From: Pseudomonadota bacterium
Lineage (GTDB): Bacteria > Pseudomonadota > Gammaproteobacteria > Burkholderiales > Thiobacillaceae
Direction of reading: 5' to 3'
Length of the DNA: 64,000 nucleotides
NCBI GenBank assembly: GCA_021848725.1
Contig: JAJZTS010000008.1
Span: 1-64,000 of the forward strand
Shown in pieces: positions 17,901 to 25,398 of the stretch. The notes under the pieces were generated by a model that saw nothing but the letters and a program-made list of their open reading frames with translations, did no database searches and was not told the DNA's origin. The position numbers and the translations under genes are program-made. The number at the start of each line of letters is the position of its first letter. The first letter of the stretch is position 1.

Positions 17901-18314
17901 ATCGTGATGGGCGCGATCCCGCTGACCCTGATCGGGGTGTTCCCCGGCCATTGGGCCACCGGCCAGGCCTTCACCGCGACCTCGATGATCGGCGTCATCG
18001 CCTTGGCCGGCGTGGTGGTGCGCAATTCGCTGTTGCTGATCGATTTCATCCTCGATTACCGCGCGCACGGTTATGGCTTGGAAGAAGCGGTGATGGAGGC
18101 GGGCGCCGTACGCTTCCGGCCGATCCTGTTGACCGCCTTGGCCATCATCCTCGGTTCCGCGATTATGGTGACCGATCCGGTGTTCGGCGGATTGGCGGTC
18201 TCCTTGATCTTTGGTACCTTCGCATCCACCGCCCTGACCTTGGTGGTGATCCCGCTGCTGTATTTGCTGTGGCAGCGGCATTTCGCGGCGGCCGGCTTAA
18301 AGGCCGGCGCTTAG
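14994..18314 (+). CDS. RND efflux pump permease (HAE1/AcrB type)
   Basis: 1106 residues with the duplicated RND layout: one transmembrane helix, a large periplasmic loop, then a block of helices, repeated twice. The proton-relay Asp pair is present in GLLVDDSIVVIENIHR (Asp431, Asp432), which points to a proton-driven multidrug-type pump and not the CusA metal type. At about residues 292-305 the first porter region contains QRPPVPQAGEG, encoded by a palindromic repeat (15865-15908) that looks inserted in frame. The gene starts 2 bp after the adaptor stop. Substrate unknown; the upstream sulfur-type regulator suggests a role in reactive-sulfur or electrophile stress. Confidence 0.94.
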   Translation: MSAAHDTSPMNIAGRLARVFLNSKITPLMILALFLTGAMALLLTAREYNPQIVVPAASVIVAKPGASPEEIRNLVVRPLEAVMHAQSGVDHTFGYATNDYGVVTVQFKVGQNQEDSLVKLYNQITQNWDRIPPGAMEPIVRPINVDDVPILTLTLSARQYDDRQLREVAARLLEQLRNVPGVSFSEIVGGHARALNVWIDPARLAAAHLSLDQVDRSLRGSNVAAPLGGIVERGRARPLRLAGYLGSAEAVGDIVLGVAQGRPVYLKDVARIEDAAADSEEHSWIGFGVARAANQRPPVPQAGEGAPAPAVTLAIAKRAGENAVTVSRAVLAKLDELKRQAVPQGIAITVTRDDGARADAAVNLLVEHLGIAIVSVVLLMWWFLGWREAGIVTMTIPLILFIVLAVGLLTGQTINRITLFALILALGLLVDDSIVVIENIHRHLHHGKVKIEQFGQTLVTAANEIGNPTNVATVAVMLAFIPMAFVTGMMGPFMRPIPINVPVAMLASLFIAYSVVPWAARLWLRGKAVKSIAAAEQATKPEDDPLRRVYLAVLRPLMQDAGRRNVFFIVVLALLGAAMVMPAWQFVRPSGINGPLSALGVELKMLPNDNTNTMLVQVDMPAGTALAGTDRVARAVGDAIARNPNVADYQAFVGRAAPIDFAALVRGDLLKRGENLAQIRVNLIDKHARGTSSHAIAAQFDAALNPVRQAYPQAKLKIYETPPGPPVPAQVLAELYGPDYDKLRTAAAEVNAAFHNVYGLINVDDSVTANVDSFEVRVDAERAALAGVAPAQVAKLLRDYVSGFSIGTLHAVEAREPVEIRVRLPRGLRATPASLMALRVGNAQGIQIPLAQLAEVHRVVEAKPIHDRDQHPMVTVSGEMLTSSPVYAVLALDRVLDEKRLGNGVGFTTGNLGFTEAEPRDVKDYSLLWGGEMRLTLDVFRDLGSAFIVALVLIYLLLTAYYKSFMLPVIVMGAIPLTLIGVFPGHWATGQAFTATSMIGVIALAGVVVRNSLLLIDFILDYRAHGYGLEEAVMEAGAVRFRPILLTALAIILGSAIMVTDPVFGGLAVSLIFGTFASTALTLVVIPLLYLLWQRHFAAAGLKAGA
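15865..15908. repeat. intragenic palindromic repeat inside the RND gene
   Basis: The core GTCCCGCAAGCGGGAGAGGG is a hairpin with TCCCGC/GCGGGA arms extended to 12 bp with one mismatch (15885-15908). The 20 bases before it, CGCGCAGCGAATCAGCGTCC, are also shared, with two bases fewer, by the copy inside rlmL at 41866-41907. The length keeps the reading frame open. It sits in a region that encodes a surface loop. Confidence 0.85.
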
Positions 18315-18338
18315 CCTATTTAATTTGGGAGATGGTTT

Positions 18339-18563
18339 ATGAGCATCGAACGCATTGTCCGCAGCATGGCCGGTTTCATGGTGTTGTTGTCGCTGGCCCT
18401 GGCCCATTTCACCGGCCAGATCGACATGAGCCAAATTTCCTGGCTTTGGCTGACGGCCTTCGTCGGTCTCAATTTGTTCCAGTCCGGCATCACCGGTTTC
18501 TGCCCGCCGGCCATCGTGTTGAAGAAACTGGGTCTCAAAGAGTCGGCTGGCTCCTGCTGTTAA
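18339..18563 (+). CDS. DUF2892 (YgaP-type) membrane protein
   Basis: 74 residues with two hydrophobic helices (about 10-26 and 33-51). The conserved GLNLFQSGITGFCP is the hallmark of DUF2892, the membrane part of the E. coli sulfurtransferase YgaP. Cys54 follows the second helix and the protein ends in Cys73-Cys74. GGGAG at 18327-18331 is a good ribosome binding site. It is 24 bp downstream of the RND gene and 19 bp upstream of a rhodanese, so the two parts of YgaP are split here into neighbouring genes. It probably anchors or partners the rhodanese in persulfide transfer. Confidence 0.88.
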   Translation: MSIERIVRSMAGFMVLLSLALAHFTGQIDMSQISWLWLTAFVGLNLFQSGITGFCPPAIVLKKLGLKESAGSCC

Positions 18564-18582
18564 TTAAGGATTGACGCTTCAA

Positions 18583-18993
18583 ATGGAATTCATTCAACAA
18601 AACATCTGGACGGTTTTATTGGCGGCGCTGTCCGGCTTCATGCTGGTCATGCCGAGTTTTCGCGGCCGGCTGTCGGGCGTGAAACAAGTCGGGCCGCAAG
18701 AGGCCGTTGTGCTGATCAACCGTCAGGACGCCTTGATTCTCGATGTGCGCGAGCAATCCGAGTTTGTCGACGGCCATATCGCGAAGGCCAAGCATATCCC
18801 GGTGGGCGCGCTGGGCAAGCGGCTCGGCGAACTGGAAAAGCACAAAGACAAAGTCATCGTCGCGGTCTGCCGCAGCGGTAACCGTTCCGGCATGGCCTGC
18901 GGCATTTTGCGCAAGGCAGGTTTCCAGAATCTGCACAATCTGGCGGGCGGCATGATGGCTTGGGAGCAGGCCGGTCTGCCGAAAGAGAAGTAA
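18583..18993 (+). CDS. membrane-anchored rhodanese (sulfurtransferase)
   Basis: 136 residues from the ATG at 18583, preceded by AAGGA; a TTG at 18571 would add four residues. One N-terminal membrane helix (about 8-24) is followed by a single rhodanese domain. The active loop is CRSGNRS starting at Cys96, six residues as in thiosulfate or persulfide sulfurtransferases; DVREQSEF and HIAKAKHIP are typical flanking motifs. The domain probably faces the cytoplasm. With the DUF2892 gene upstream and glutaredoxin downstream, it likely moves sulfane sulfur to glutathione or protein thiols. Confidence 0.92.
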   Translation: MEFIQQNIWTVLLAALSGFMLVMPSFRGRLSGVKQVGPQEAVVLINRQDALILDVREQSEFVDGHIAKAKHIPVGALGKRLGELEKHKDKVIVAVCRSGNRSGMACGILRKAGFQNLHNLAGGMMAWEQAGLPKEK

Positions 18994-19017
18994 GCGATTT
19001 TTGTCATCGAGAACAAC

Positions 19018-19275
19018 ATGGCTCACGTAAAGATGTATTGCACCGCGGTCTGCCCCTATTGCGTCATGGCCGAGAAATTGCTGAACAAGAAGGGGGTGAC
19101 CGAGATCGAAAAGGTTCGCGTCGATCTCGATCCCGCGCAACGCGAAACGATGATGCAGATCACCGGCCGTCGCACCGTGCCGCAAATCTTCATCGGCGAC
19201 CGCCATGTCGGCGGCTTCGACGATCTGTCGGCGTTGGATGCCGAGGGCGGGCTGGAGCCTTTGCTGGCCACTTGA
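19018..19275 (+). CDS. grxC: glutaredoxin 3
   Basis: 85 residues, a single thioredoxin-fold domain with the dithiol active site CPYC at 12-15 and the cis-proline segment TVPQIF. It reduces disulfides and glutathione mixed disulfides using glutathione, which the window also shows being made (gshA, gshB). In many proteobacteria grxC sits between a rhodanese and secB, as here. It lies 24 bp after the rhodanese and is probably in the same transcript. An extra cysteine, Cys8, lies just before the active site. Confidence 0.96.
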   Translation: MAHVKMYCTAVCPYCVMAEKLLNKKGVTEIEKVRVDLDPAQRETMMQITGRRTVPQIFIGDRHVGGFDDLSALDAEGGLEPLLAT

Positions 19276-19330
19276 AATCGGCGGGACGGGCACCAACTCC
19301 AAGGCATATCGATGTCAGCGGAGTGCACGT

Positions 19331-19750
19331 ATGGAACTTGTTTGTCCCCATTGCCTGGCCGTCAACCGGGTGCCGGCCGAACGTTTGGCCGAGCGGCCCA
19401 AGTGCGGCAAATGCGGCGCCGAGGTGCTGCCGGCCAAGCCGATGGACTTGAACGCGGCCAGCTTCGATAAATTCATCGCCCGCAATGAGTTGCCGGTGCT
19501 CGTCGATTTCTGGGCGCCGTGGTGCGGGCCGTGCAAGATGATGGCCCCAGCCTTCGCCCAAGCGGCGGCCGAGCATGCCGGCCGGGTGCGCTTCGCCAAG
19601 GTCGATACCGAGGCCGAGCAGGGTCTGGCCGCCCGTTTCGGTATCCGCAGCATTCCGACCTTGGCCCTGTTCAAACGCGGTCAGGAGGTCGACCGGGTGG
19701 CCGGCGCCATGGCGGCGCCGCAATTGGCGGCTTGGCTGGCCCGACACTGA
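19331..19750 (+). CDS. trxC: thioredoxin 2 (TrxC)
   Basis: 139 residues from the ATG at 19331. The N-terminal zinc module has two CxxC pairs (Cys5/8 and Cys25/28), the feature that separates thioredoxin 2 from thioredoxin 1. It is followed by a normal thioredoxin domain with WCGPC at 64-68 and IRSIPTLALF. It is a cytoplasmic oxidative-stress disulfide reductase. It is 55 bp downstream of grxC, extending a run of four thiol/sulfur genes. An in-frame start at 19205 would overlap grxC and is not supported. Confidence 0.95.
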   Translation: MELVCPHCLAVNRVPAERLAERPKCGKCGAEVLPAKPMDLNAASFDKFIARNELPVLVDFWAPWCGPCKMMAPAFAQAAAEHAGRVRFAKVDTEAEQGLAARFGIRSIPTLALFKRGQEVDRVAGAMAAPQLAAWLARH

Positions 19751-19780
19751 TCTGTCACAGGAGTCACAAGGCAAAGCGGC

Positions 19781-19786
19781 TATAAT
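19781..19786 (+). promoter_or_regulatory. -10 box candidate for secB
   Basis: A perfect TATAAT lies 40 bp upstream of the secB ATG in the 76-bp gap after trxC. No convincing -35 is seen at 16-18 bp; TGTCACAGGAGTCACA upstream contains a direct repeat of GTCACA. Probably a sigma-70 start for secB-gpsA. Confidence 0.45.
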
Positions 19787-19826
19787 GGGCCGTTTTATTC
19801 TTCGACTCCCTTTCGACGGACCATCC

Positions 19827-20288
19827 ATGAGCGACAACAATCAGTCCCAAGCCAGCAGCCCCATGTTCAATATCGAGAAGATCTACCTCAAGGATCTCTC
19901 GCTCGAAGTGCCCAATGCACCGCAGATCTTTCTGGAGCGCGAGGCGCCGGAGATGGACATGGACATCCAGACCCGGGTCGATCGAGTCGAGTCGGCGATC
20001 TACGAGGTGCAGTTGACCATCACGGTGACCGCCAAACGCGGCGACAAGGCCTTCTTCCTGATCGAGATCAAGCAGGCTGGCATCTTCCGTATCGACGGTC
20101 TACCGGAAGAGGCGCTGGAGCCGACCCTGGCCGTGGCCTGCCCGAACATCCTGTTCCCCTATGCGCGCGAAGCGGTCAGCGACGTGTCGGTGCGCGCCGG
20201 CTTCCCGCCGGTGGTGCTGCAGCCGGTCAACTTCGAAATGCTCTACCTGCAGCAAAAGCAGGTCCAGGCCGCCGGCCAGCCGAACTAA
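19827..20288 (+). CDS. secB: protein-export chaperone SecB
   Basis: 153 residues, the usual length. Conserved segments include FNIEKIYLKDLSLEVPNAP, the SecA-contacting strand region, and NILFPYARE with QPVNFEMLY near the C-terminus. SecB tetramers keep precursor proteins unfolded and hand them to SecA. I chose the ATG at 19827. The frame is open further upstream, but that stretch has no conserved sequence and includes the promoter candidate. The gene is followed by gpsA after 22 bp, a common arrangement. Confidence 0.97.
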   Translation: MSDNNQSQASSPMFNIEKIYLKDLSLEVPNAPQIFLEREAPEMDMDIQTRVDRVESAIYEVQLTITVTAKRGDKAFFLIEIKQAGIFRIDGLPEEALEPTLAVACPNILFPYAREAVSDVSVRAGFPPVVLQPVNFEMLYLQQKQVQAAGQPN

Positions 20289-20310
20289 GCCGGCTTAGGC
20301 GAGCACGGCG

Positions 20311-21300
20311 ATGCGCATCGCAGTATTGGGGGCGGGGGCATGGGGCAGCGCCCTGGCCGTCCGTCTCTGTGCGCATGCCGAGGTCGTGCTCTGGGCGCGC
20401 AACGCCGAGCAGGTGGCCGAGATGGCGGCGAGTCGCACCAATGCCCGCTATCTGCCCGGCATCCAGCTTCCCGCCGCCTTGCAATTGAATGCCGACCTGG
20501 CTGCGGCCGTGAGCGGGGCCGACTATCTGGTCGCGGCGGTGCCGACGGCGGGTTTGCGTAGCCTGTGCCACAACCTGCGCGAGTTGGCTTGCCGCGTGCC
20601 CATGGTCTGGCTGTGCAAGGGTTTCGAGGCGGACAGCAGAAAGCTGCCGCATCTCGTGTTGCAGGAGGCCGGCCTGGGGCATGACCGGGTCGGCGTGTTG
20701 TCCGGCCCGAGTTTTGCGCTGGAGGTGGCCCAAGGCCAGCCGGTCGCGTTGACCCTGGCCGCCGCCGACGAGGCCTTTGCCCGACGTGCGGCGCACGATT
20801 TGCACGACCCGGCGATGCGCATCTATTCCAGTACCGACGTGGTCGGCGTCGAGGTCGGCGGCGCGATCAAGAACGTGATCGCGATCGCAGCCGGTGTCTG
20901 CGATGGCCTGGGCTTCGGCTACAACGCCCGCGCCGCGCTGATTACCCGCGGCCTGGCCGAGATGACCCGGCTCGGGCTCAAGCTCGGCGGCCGGGCCGAG
21001 ACCTTCATGGGCCTGTCCGGCCTGGGCGACCTCATCCTCACCTGCACCGGCGACCTATCGCGCAACCGCCAGGTCGGTCTGCGCTTGGCCCAGGGCCAGG
21101 GCCTGGAGGCCATCCTACGCGAGCTGGGCCACGTCGCCGAGGGCGTCACCACGGCGCGCGAGGTCTGCCGCCTGGCGCAGGAGGTCGGGGTGGAGATGCC
21201 CATCGCCGACGCGGTGCGCCGTCTGCTGCTGCAGGAATTGACCCCGAAACAGGCGGTCGCCTTTCTGCTCAATCGCGATCAGAAGGACGAGGGGATCTAG
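20311..21300 (+). CDS. gpsA: NAD(P)-dependent glycerol-3-phosphate dehydrogenase
   Basis: 329 residues. The Rossmann motif GAGAWG occurs at residues 7-12, catalytic Lys187 lies in [13 protein letters not shown], and [19 protein letters not shown] is the family signature further on. The enzyme reduces dihydroxyacetone phosphate to glycerol-3-phosphate for phospholipid synthesis. It follows secB closely and converges with trmL, 51 bp away. Between them TACCGATCGGTA (21336-21347) is a short palindrome, but no intrinsic terminator is evident. Confidence 0.97.
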   Translation: MRIAVLGAGAWGSALAVRLCAHAEVVLWARNAEQVAEMAASRTNARYLPGIQLPAALQLNADLAAAVSGADYLVAAVPTAGLRSLCHNLRELACRVPMVWLCKGFEADSRKLPHLVLQEAGLGHDRVGVLSGPSFALEVAQGQPVALTLAAADEAFARRAAHDLHDPAMRIYSSTDVVGVEVGGAIKNVIAIAAGVCDGLGFGYNARAALITRGLAEMTRLGLKLGGRAETFMGLSGLGDLILTCTGDLSRNRQVGLRLAQGQGLEAILRELGHVAEGVTTAREVCRLAQEVGVEMPIADAVRRLLLQELTPKQAVAFLLNRDQKDEGI

Positions 21301-21351
21301 GCGTCATCCAGATTTTCTTCGCATGTGCCTTCACGTACCGATCGGTAAAAC

Positions 21352-21816
21352 TCAACCCCCACCGGCAAAACCGTGCTGGCGCCAGGCCTCGAACACCGCG
21401 ACGGCGGCGGCGTTGGACAGATTCAGGCTGCGCTGGCCCGGCCGCATCGGCAGCCGGACCTGACGCTCCGGCGGAATCGCGGCCAATATTTCTTCGGGCA
21501 GCCCCCGCGTCTCCGGCCCGAACAGCAAGACATCGTCCGCCTGGAAGGCGATTTCGGTATGCAGCCGGTGTGCACGCTTGGTGAAGGCGTAGATGCGCCG
21601 CCCGGCGAAGTAGGCCAGGGCGGCTGGCCAGTCGGCATGGGTCTTGAGTTCGGCGTATTCGTGGTAGTCGAGACCGGCCCGTTTCAATTGCTTGTCGTCG
21701 AGTGAAAAGCCCAAGGGTTCGATCAAATGCAGGCGGCAGCCGGTATTGGCGGCGAGGCGAATGATATTGCCGGTATTGGGCGGGATCTCGGGTTGGAACA
21801 GCAGAATGTCGAACAT
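21352..21816 (-). CDS. trmL: tRNA (cytidine(34)-2'-O)-methyltransferase TrmL
   Basis: 154 residues, a minimal SPOUT methyltransferase. The N-terminal PEIPPNTGNIIRLAANTG and the knot motifs LLFGPETRGLP and RSLNLSNAAAVAVFEAWRQ are diagnostic. TrmL methylates the wobble ribose of tRNA-Leu(CAA) and tRNA-Leu(UAA), and in E. coli it needs i6A37, the base that miaB modifies further. It is transcribed away from the MSHA locus, from a 61-bp divergent region. Confidence 0.95.
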   Translation of the reverse strand: MFDILLFQPEIPPNTGNIIRLAANTGCRLHLIEPLGFSLDDKQLKRAGLDYHEYAELKTHADWPAALAYFAGRRIYAFTKRAHRLHTEIAFQADDVLLFGPETRGLPEEILAAIPPERQVRLPMRPGQRSLNLSNAAAVAVFEAWRQHGFAGGG

Positions 21817-21877
21817 GGCTTGAGCTTGGGGCGATGAGCCGATAAGTTACGGGTAGGCTTTGAACGAAGGGGTAATG

Positions 21878-23581
21878 ATGGCACGGCCGGAGAAGGTTCG
21901 ACTCGGCGATTTGCTGGTGGCGCAAAAGGTGCTGTCCCAGGCGCAGCTGGCCGATGCCCTGGATCGGCAACGCCAGAGCGGGCGCAAGCTCGGCCGCGTG
22001 CTGGTCGAGAACGGTTTCGCCACCGAGGATCAGATCTCGATGGCGATCGCCCGCCAGATGAACATTCCCTTTGTCGATTTGTGCCGGGTCCAGGTCAAGC
22101 CCGAGGTCGCCCACCTGCTGCCCGAACAGGCGGCGCGACGGTTCCGGGCCGCCGTGCTGGAACAGCGCGATAGCGGCGTGCTGGTGGCCATGGCCGATCC
22201 GACCGACATCTTCACCTACGACGAGATTGTCCGCACTGTCAGAAGGAACGTCGATCTGGCGGTGGCGACCGAGAGCGCGGTCGGCAAGTTCATCGACAAC
22301 GCCTACCACGGTACCGACGAGATCGACGAGCTGGCGCGCAGCCTGTCCGAGGAGCTGGGCCAGGAAGAGGCGATCGACATCAGCCAGCTCGCCACCGGCG
22401 AGACCGCAGAGGATGCCCCGGTGGTTCGCCTGCTGCAGAGCATCTTCGAGGATGCCCTGCGCGATGGCGCCTCGGACATCCACATCGAGCCGATCGATAG
22501 CCGGCTGCAAATCCGGTTCCGGGTCGATGGCATGCTGCATGTCGCGACCGAGGCCGACAGCCGCATCGGGCCGGCCCTGATCCAGCGCCTGAAACTGATG
22601 GGCGAGATGAATATCGCGGAAAAGCGCCTGCCGCAGGACGGCCGGTTCATGGTCCGGGTCGGCCAGCAGCAAGTCGATGTCCGGCTGTCGGTCATCCGCA
22701 CCCAATACGGCGAATCGGCGGTGATGCGCCTGCTCATCGGCAGCGGCGAGGTCAGCCTCGACCGTCTCGGTATCGCGCCCGAGACCCTGGCCAGCTTCCG
22801 GCGCTTGATCCATCAACCCAACGGTCTGGTCCTGGTCACCGGCCCGACCGGCAGCGGCAAGACCACCACCCTGTATGGCGCCTTGTCGGAGCTGAACGAC
22901 CCGGAGGTGAAGATACTCACCGTCGAGGACCCGGTCGAATATCGCCTGACCGGGGTCAATCAGGTGCAGGTGCAGGACAAGATCGAGCTGACCTTTTCCC
23001 GTGCCTTGCGCGCTTTCTTGCGCCAGGACCCGGACATCATCCTGGTCGGCGAGATGCGCGACCAGGAGACGGCGCTGATCGCGTTGCGCGCGGCGCTGAC
23101 CGGCCATCTGGTGCTGTCCACCCTGCACACCAACGATGCCGCTTCGGCCGCCGCGCGCTTGCTCGACATGGGCGCGCCGTCTTACCTACTGGCCAGTTCG
23201 CTGACCGGCATCATGGCGCAACGCCTGGTGCGCAAACTTTGCCCGCTGTGCGCCGAGGTGGCGCCGCTGACGCCGGCCGAGCGGGTCTGGCTCAAGGTGG
23301 AACTGGGCAAAGGCCTGGCCGCCGACACCTTCAAACGCGGCCAGGGGTGTCGGCAGTGCAACTTCACCGGCTACAAGGGGCGCCAGGGCGTGTTCGAATT
23401 GCTGGAGATCGACGCGGCCTTGGCCGGCCTGCTCAACAGTGGCAATACCGAACTCTTTCATGCGGCGGCCAAACGCAAGCTGGCCGGCCGCAATCTGCAC
23501 GACGAGGCGGTCCGCCTGGCCAGCGAAGGGGTGACCAGCGTGGCCGAGGCGATGCGCGCGGTGCACCAGGCCGACGAGTAG
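21878..23581 (+). CDS. mshE: MSHA pilus assembly ATPase MshE with c-di-GMP-binding N-domain
   Basis: 567 residues. I chose the ATG at 21878 because AAGGGG lies 5 bases upstream; ATG 21875 and TTG 21860 are alternatives. The N-terminus holds two 24-residue MshEN motifs, R8 to Q31 (RLGDLLVAQKVLSQAQLADA...) and K37 to Q60 (KLGRVLVENGF...), with the usual 5-residue spacer; this domain binds c-di-GMP in Vibrio MshE. The motor has Walker A GPTGSGKT (322-329), Asp box, Walker B DIILVGEMRD and a CPLC...CRQC zinc site. It powers pilus extension. Confidence 0.94.
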   Translation: MARPEKVRLGDLLVAQKVLSQAQLADALDRQRQSGRKLGRVLVENGFATEDQISMAIARQMNIPFVDLCRVQVKPEVAHLLPEQAARRFRAAVLEQRDSGVLVAMADPTDIFTYDEIVRTVRRNVDLAVATESAVGKFIDNAYHGTDEIDELARSLSEELGQEEAIDISQLATGETAEDAPVVRLLQSIFEDALRDGASDIHIEPIDSRLQIRFRVDGMLHVATEADSRIGPALIQRLKLMGEMNIAEKRLPQDGRFMVRVGQQQVDVRLSVIRTQYGESAVMRLLIGSGEVSLDRLGIAPETLASFRRLIHQPNGLVLVTGPTGSGKTTTLYGALSELNDPEVKILTVEDPVEYRLTGVNQVQVQDKIELTFSRALRAFLRQDPDIILVGEMRDQETALIALRAALTGHLVLSTLHTNDAASAAARLLDMGAPSYLLASSLTGIMAQRLVRKLCPLCAEVAPLTPAERVWLKVELGKGLAADTFKRGQGCRQCNFTGYKGRQGVFELLEIDAALAGLLNSGNTELFHAAAKRKLAGRNLHDEAVRLASEGVTSVAEAMRAVHQADE

Positions 23582-23583
23582 TC

Positions 23584-24807
23584 ATGCCCTACTTCGCCTA
23601 TAAGGCCCGTAACAATCGGGGCGAGATGATCACCGGCGGGTTGGAGGGTGCCAGCCCGGAAGCGGTGGCGGACGAGCTGGCCCGATCCGGCCTGACCCCG
23701 ATCGAGGTGGTCCCCGGCAAGGCGACGGCCACGTTCACCTTGGCCCTGCCCCGGCTGCTCCAGAGCCGGGTCGACGAACTCGATCTGATGTTGTTCGTGC
23801 GCCAGATGCACAGCCTGCTCAAGGCCGGTGTGCCCATCTTGCGCGCGCTGACCTCGCTGGCCGAATCCACCGCCAAGCCGGCGTTCCAGAGCGTACTGAA
23901 CGGCCTGAAGGACGGCCTCAGCACCGGCCGCGAGTTGTCGGTCAGCTTGCATCGTTATCCTGCGGTATTCCCCGATTTTTTCATCAATATGGTGCGGGTG
24001 GGCGAGACCACCGGTCGCCTGGAAGAGGTCTTTCTGCGGCTCTTCCATTATTACGAGTCCGGCATCGATCTGCGTGAGCGGGTCAAGGGCGCCTTGCGCT
24101 ACCCGGCCTTTGTGGTCATTGCCATCATCGGCGCCATCGTCGTGATCAATATCGTCGTTATCCCGGCCTTCGCCAAGGTCTACGCCCAGTCCAAGGTCGA
24201 ATTGCCCTTGCTTACCCGCGCGCTGATCGGCACATCGGACTTGATGCTGCACTGGTGGCCGGCCTTGTCCTTCGGCCTGGTGCTGGCGGTGGTCGGCCTG
24301 CGGGTCTGGCTCGGCACCTCGGTCGGGGCCTATCACTGGAGCCGCATCCTGCTCAAGCTGCCGATCGTCGGCGACATCGTGCACAAGGCCGCCTTGGCCC
24401 GCTTCGCCAAGAGCATGGCCATGGGCCATGCCAGCGGCCTGCCGATCACGCAGAACCTGACCGGCGTCAGCCGGGTGGTGGACAACAGCTATATCGCCAG
24501 CCGCATCGAGCAGATGCGCGATGGCGTCGAGCGGGGCGAGAGCCTGACTCGAGTGGCCGCCACCACCGGCGTCTTCACGCCGGTGGTGTTGCAAATGCTG
24601 TCGGTGGGCGAAGAGACCGGCGACTTGGAACGCCTGCTCGACGAGATCGGCGACATGTACCAGCGCGAGGTGGAATATGAGGTCAAAACCTTGTCTGGGC
24701 AGATCGAACCGCTGCTCACCATGGTCATGGGCGTGTTGGTGCTGATCGTCGCGCTTGGTGTGTTCCTGCCGCTGTGGGATTTGGGCAGGACCATGCTTAC
24801 GCGTTAG
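23584..24807 (+). CDS. mshG: MSHA inner-membrane platform protein MshG (GspF family)
   Basis: 407 residues. Two GspF domains (about 67-190 and 270-395) flank membrane helices near 168-192, 215-240 and 375-398. Signature segments are FVRQMHSLLKAGVPILRAL and its repeat FAKSMAMGHASGLPITQNL, plus VGEETGDLERLLDEI. The short cytoplasmic start MPYFAYKARNNRGE is typical. It is the platform turned by the MshE ATPase. It begins 2 bp after mshE, so both are co-translated. The frame is open upstream, but that stretch is the shadow of mshE. Confidence 0.95.
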   Translation: MPYFAYKARNNRGEMITGGLEGASPEAVADELARSGLTPIEVVPGKATATFTLALPRLLQSRVDELDLMLFVRQMHSLLKAGVPILRALTSLAESTAKPAFQSVLNGLKDGLSTGRELSVSLHRYPAVFPDFFINMVRVGETTGRLEEVFLRLFHYYESGIDLRERVKGALRYPAFVVIAIIGAIVVINIVVIPAFAKVYAQSKVELPLLTRALIGTSDLMLHWWPALSFGLVLAVVGLRVWLGTSVGAYHWSRILLKLPIVGDIVHKAALARFAKSMAMGHASGLPITQNLTGVSRVVDNSYIASRIEQMRDGVERGESLTRVAATTGVFTPVVLQMLSVGEETGDLERLLDEIGDMYQREVEYEVKTLSGQIEPLLTMVMGVLVLIVALGVFLPLWDLGRTMLTR

Positions 24808-24854
24808 GGCTTAAGTAGACTCCCAGCTACTTATCTATAATTAGCTTATAAAAT

Positions 24855-24860
24855 TATAAT
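24855..24860 (+). promoter_or_regulatory. -10 box candidate for the major pilin gene
   Basis: TATAAT sits in a strikingly AT-rich 105-bp gap before mshA. A transcript from here would carry a leader with the hairpin CGGCTT-CACA-AAGCCG (24875-24890) just before the ribosome binding site GGAAAGG (24899-24905). No sigma-54 GG-N10-GC element was found. This would allow high pilin expression independent of mshE-mshG. Confidence 0.5.
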
Positions 24861-24912
24861 GTTTGCATAACAAGCGGCTTCACAAAGCCGTCGACTCTGG
24901 AAAGGTTGTTTG

Positions 24913-25398
24913 ATGAATTTGCGTATTCAGCAGTCTGGTTTTACTTTGATCGAGTTGATCATGGTCATCGTCATCGTCGGCATCCTGGCCGCCGTCGCCT
25001 TGCCCCGTTTCGCCGACCTGCAAGGCGATGCGCGCCATGCCAAGGGCCAGGCCTTGGTCGGTTCCATCCGTTCCGCCAACGCCGTGGCCCACGCCACGGC
25101 GTTGGCGCGCAACGCGACCGGCGCGACCGGCACCATCACCATGGAAGGCGTGACCATCAACATGGTGTACGGCTATCCGGCGGCGACCGCCTTGGGCATC
25201 ATCGCCGCGGCCAACATCGACGCGACGCGGGACAACGTGACCATCACGGCGGGCACCGACCCGGCGACCGATCCGATCACCGTCGACATCAACGGCGCCG
25301 GCACCTTGGCCAACTGCCGCATCAGCTACACGGCCGCCGCCAGCGCCAGCACGCAGCCGGTCATCAGTTTCAACGGCAGCGCATCCAACTGTCTGTGA
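24913..25398 (+). CDS. mshA: MSHA major pilin (type IV pilin)
   Basis: 161 residues. The leader is short (MNLRIQQSG) and the prepilin peptidase site is G9-F10, followed by FTLIELIMVIVIVGILAAV with Glu at mature position 5. The C-terminal half has a disulfide-loop candidate, Cys135-Cys160. It is rich in Ala and Thr, as expected of an exposed pilin head. A strong ribosome binding site and its own promoter candidate suggest high expression. It is the first of five prepilin-like genes in a row. No prepilin peptidase gene is in the window, so PilD must be encoded elsewhere. Confidence 0.93.
   Translation: MNLRIQQSGFTLIELIMVIVIVGILAAVALPRFADLQGDARHAKGQALVGSIRSANAVAHATALARNATGATGTITMEGVTINMVYGYPAATALGIIAAANIDATRDNVTITAGTDPATDPITVDINGAGTLANCRISYTAAASASTQPVISFNGSASNCL

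Noticed and set aside
16518-18281. 587-codon open frame antisense to the RND pump
   Set aside because: Shadow of a well-supported gene; the translation is Gln/His/Arg-rich with no family resemblance.
24808-24912. Sigma-54 promoter for the pilin gene
   Set aside because: No GG...GC pair with 10-base spacing was found; TATAAT suggests sigma-70 instead.
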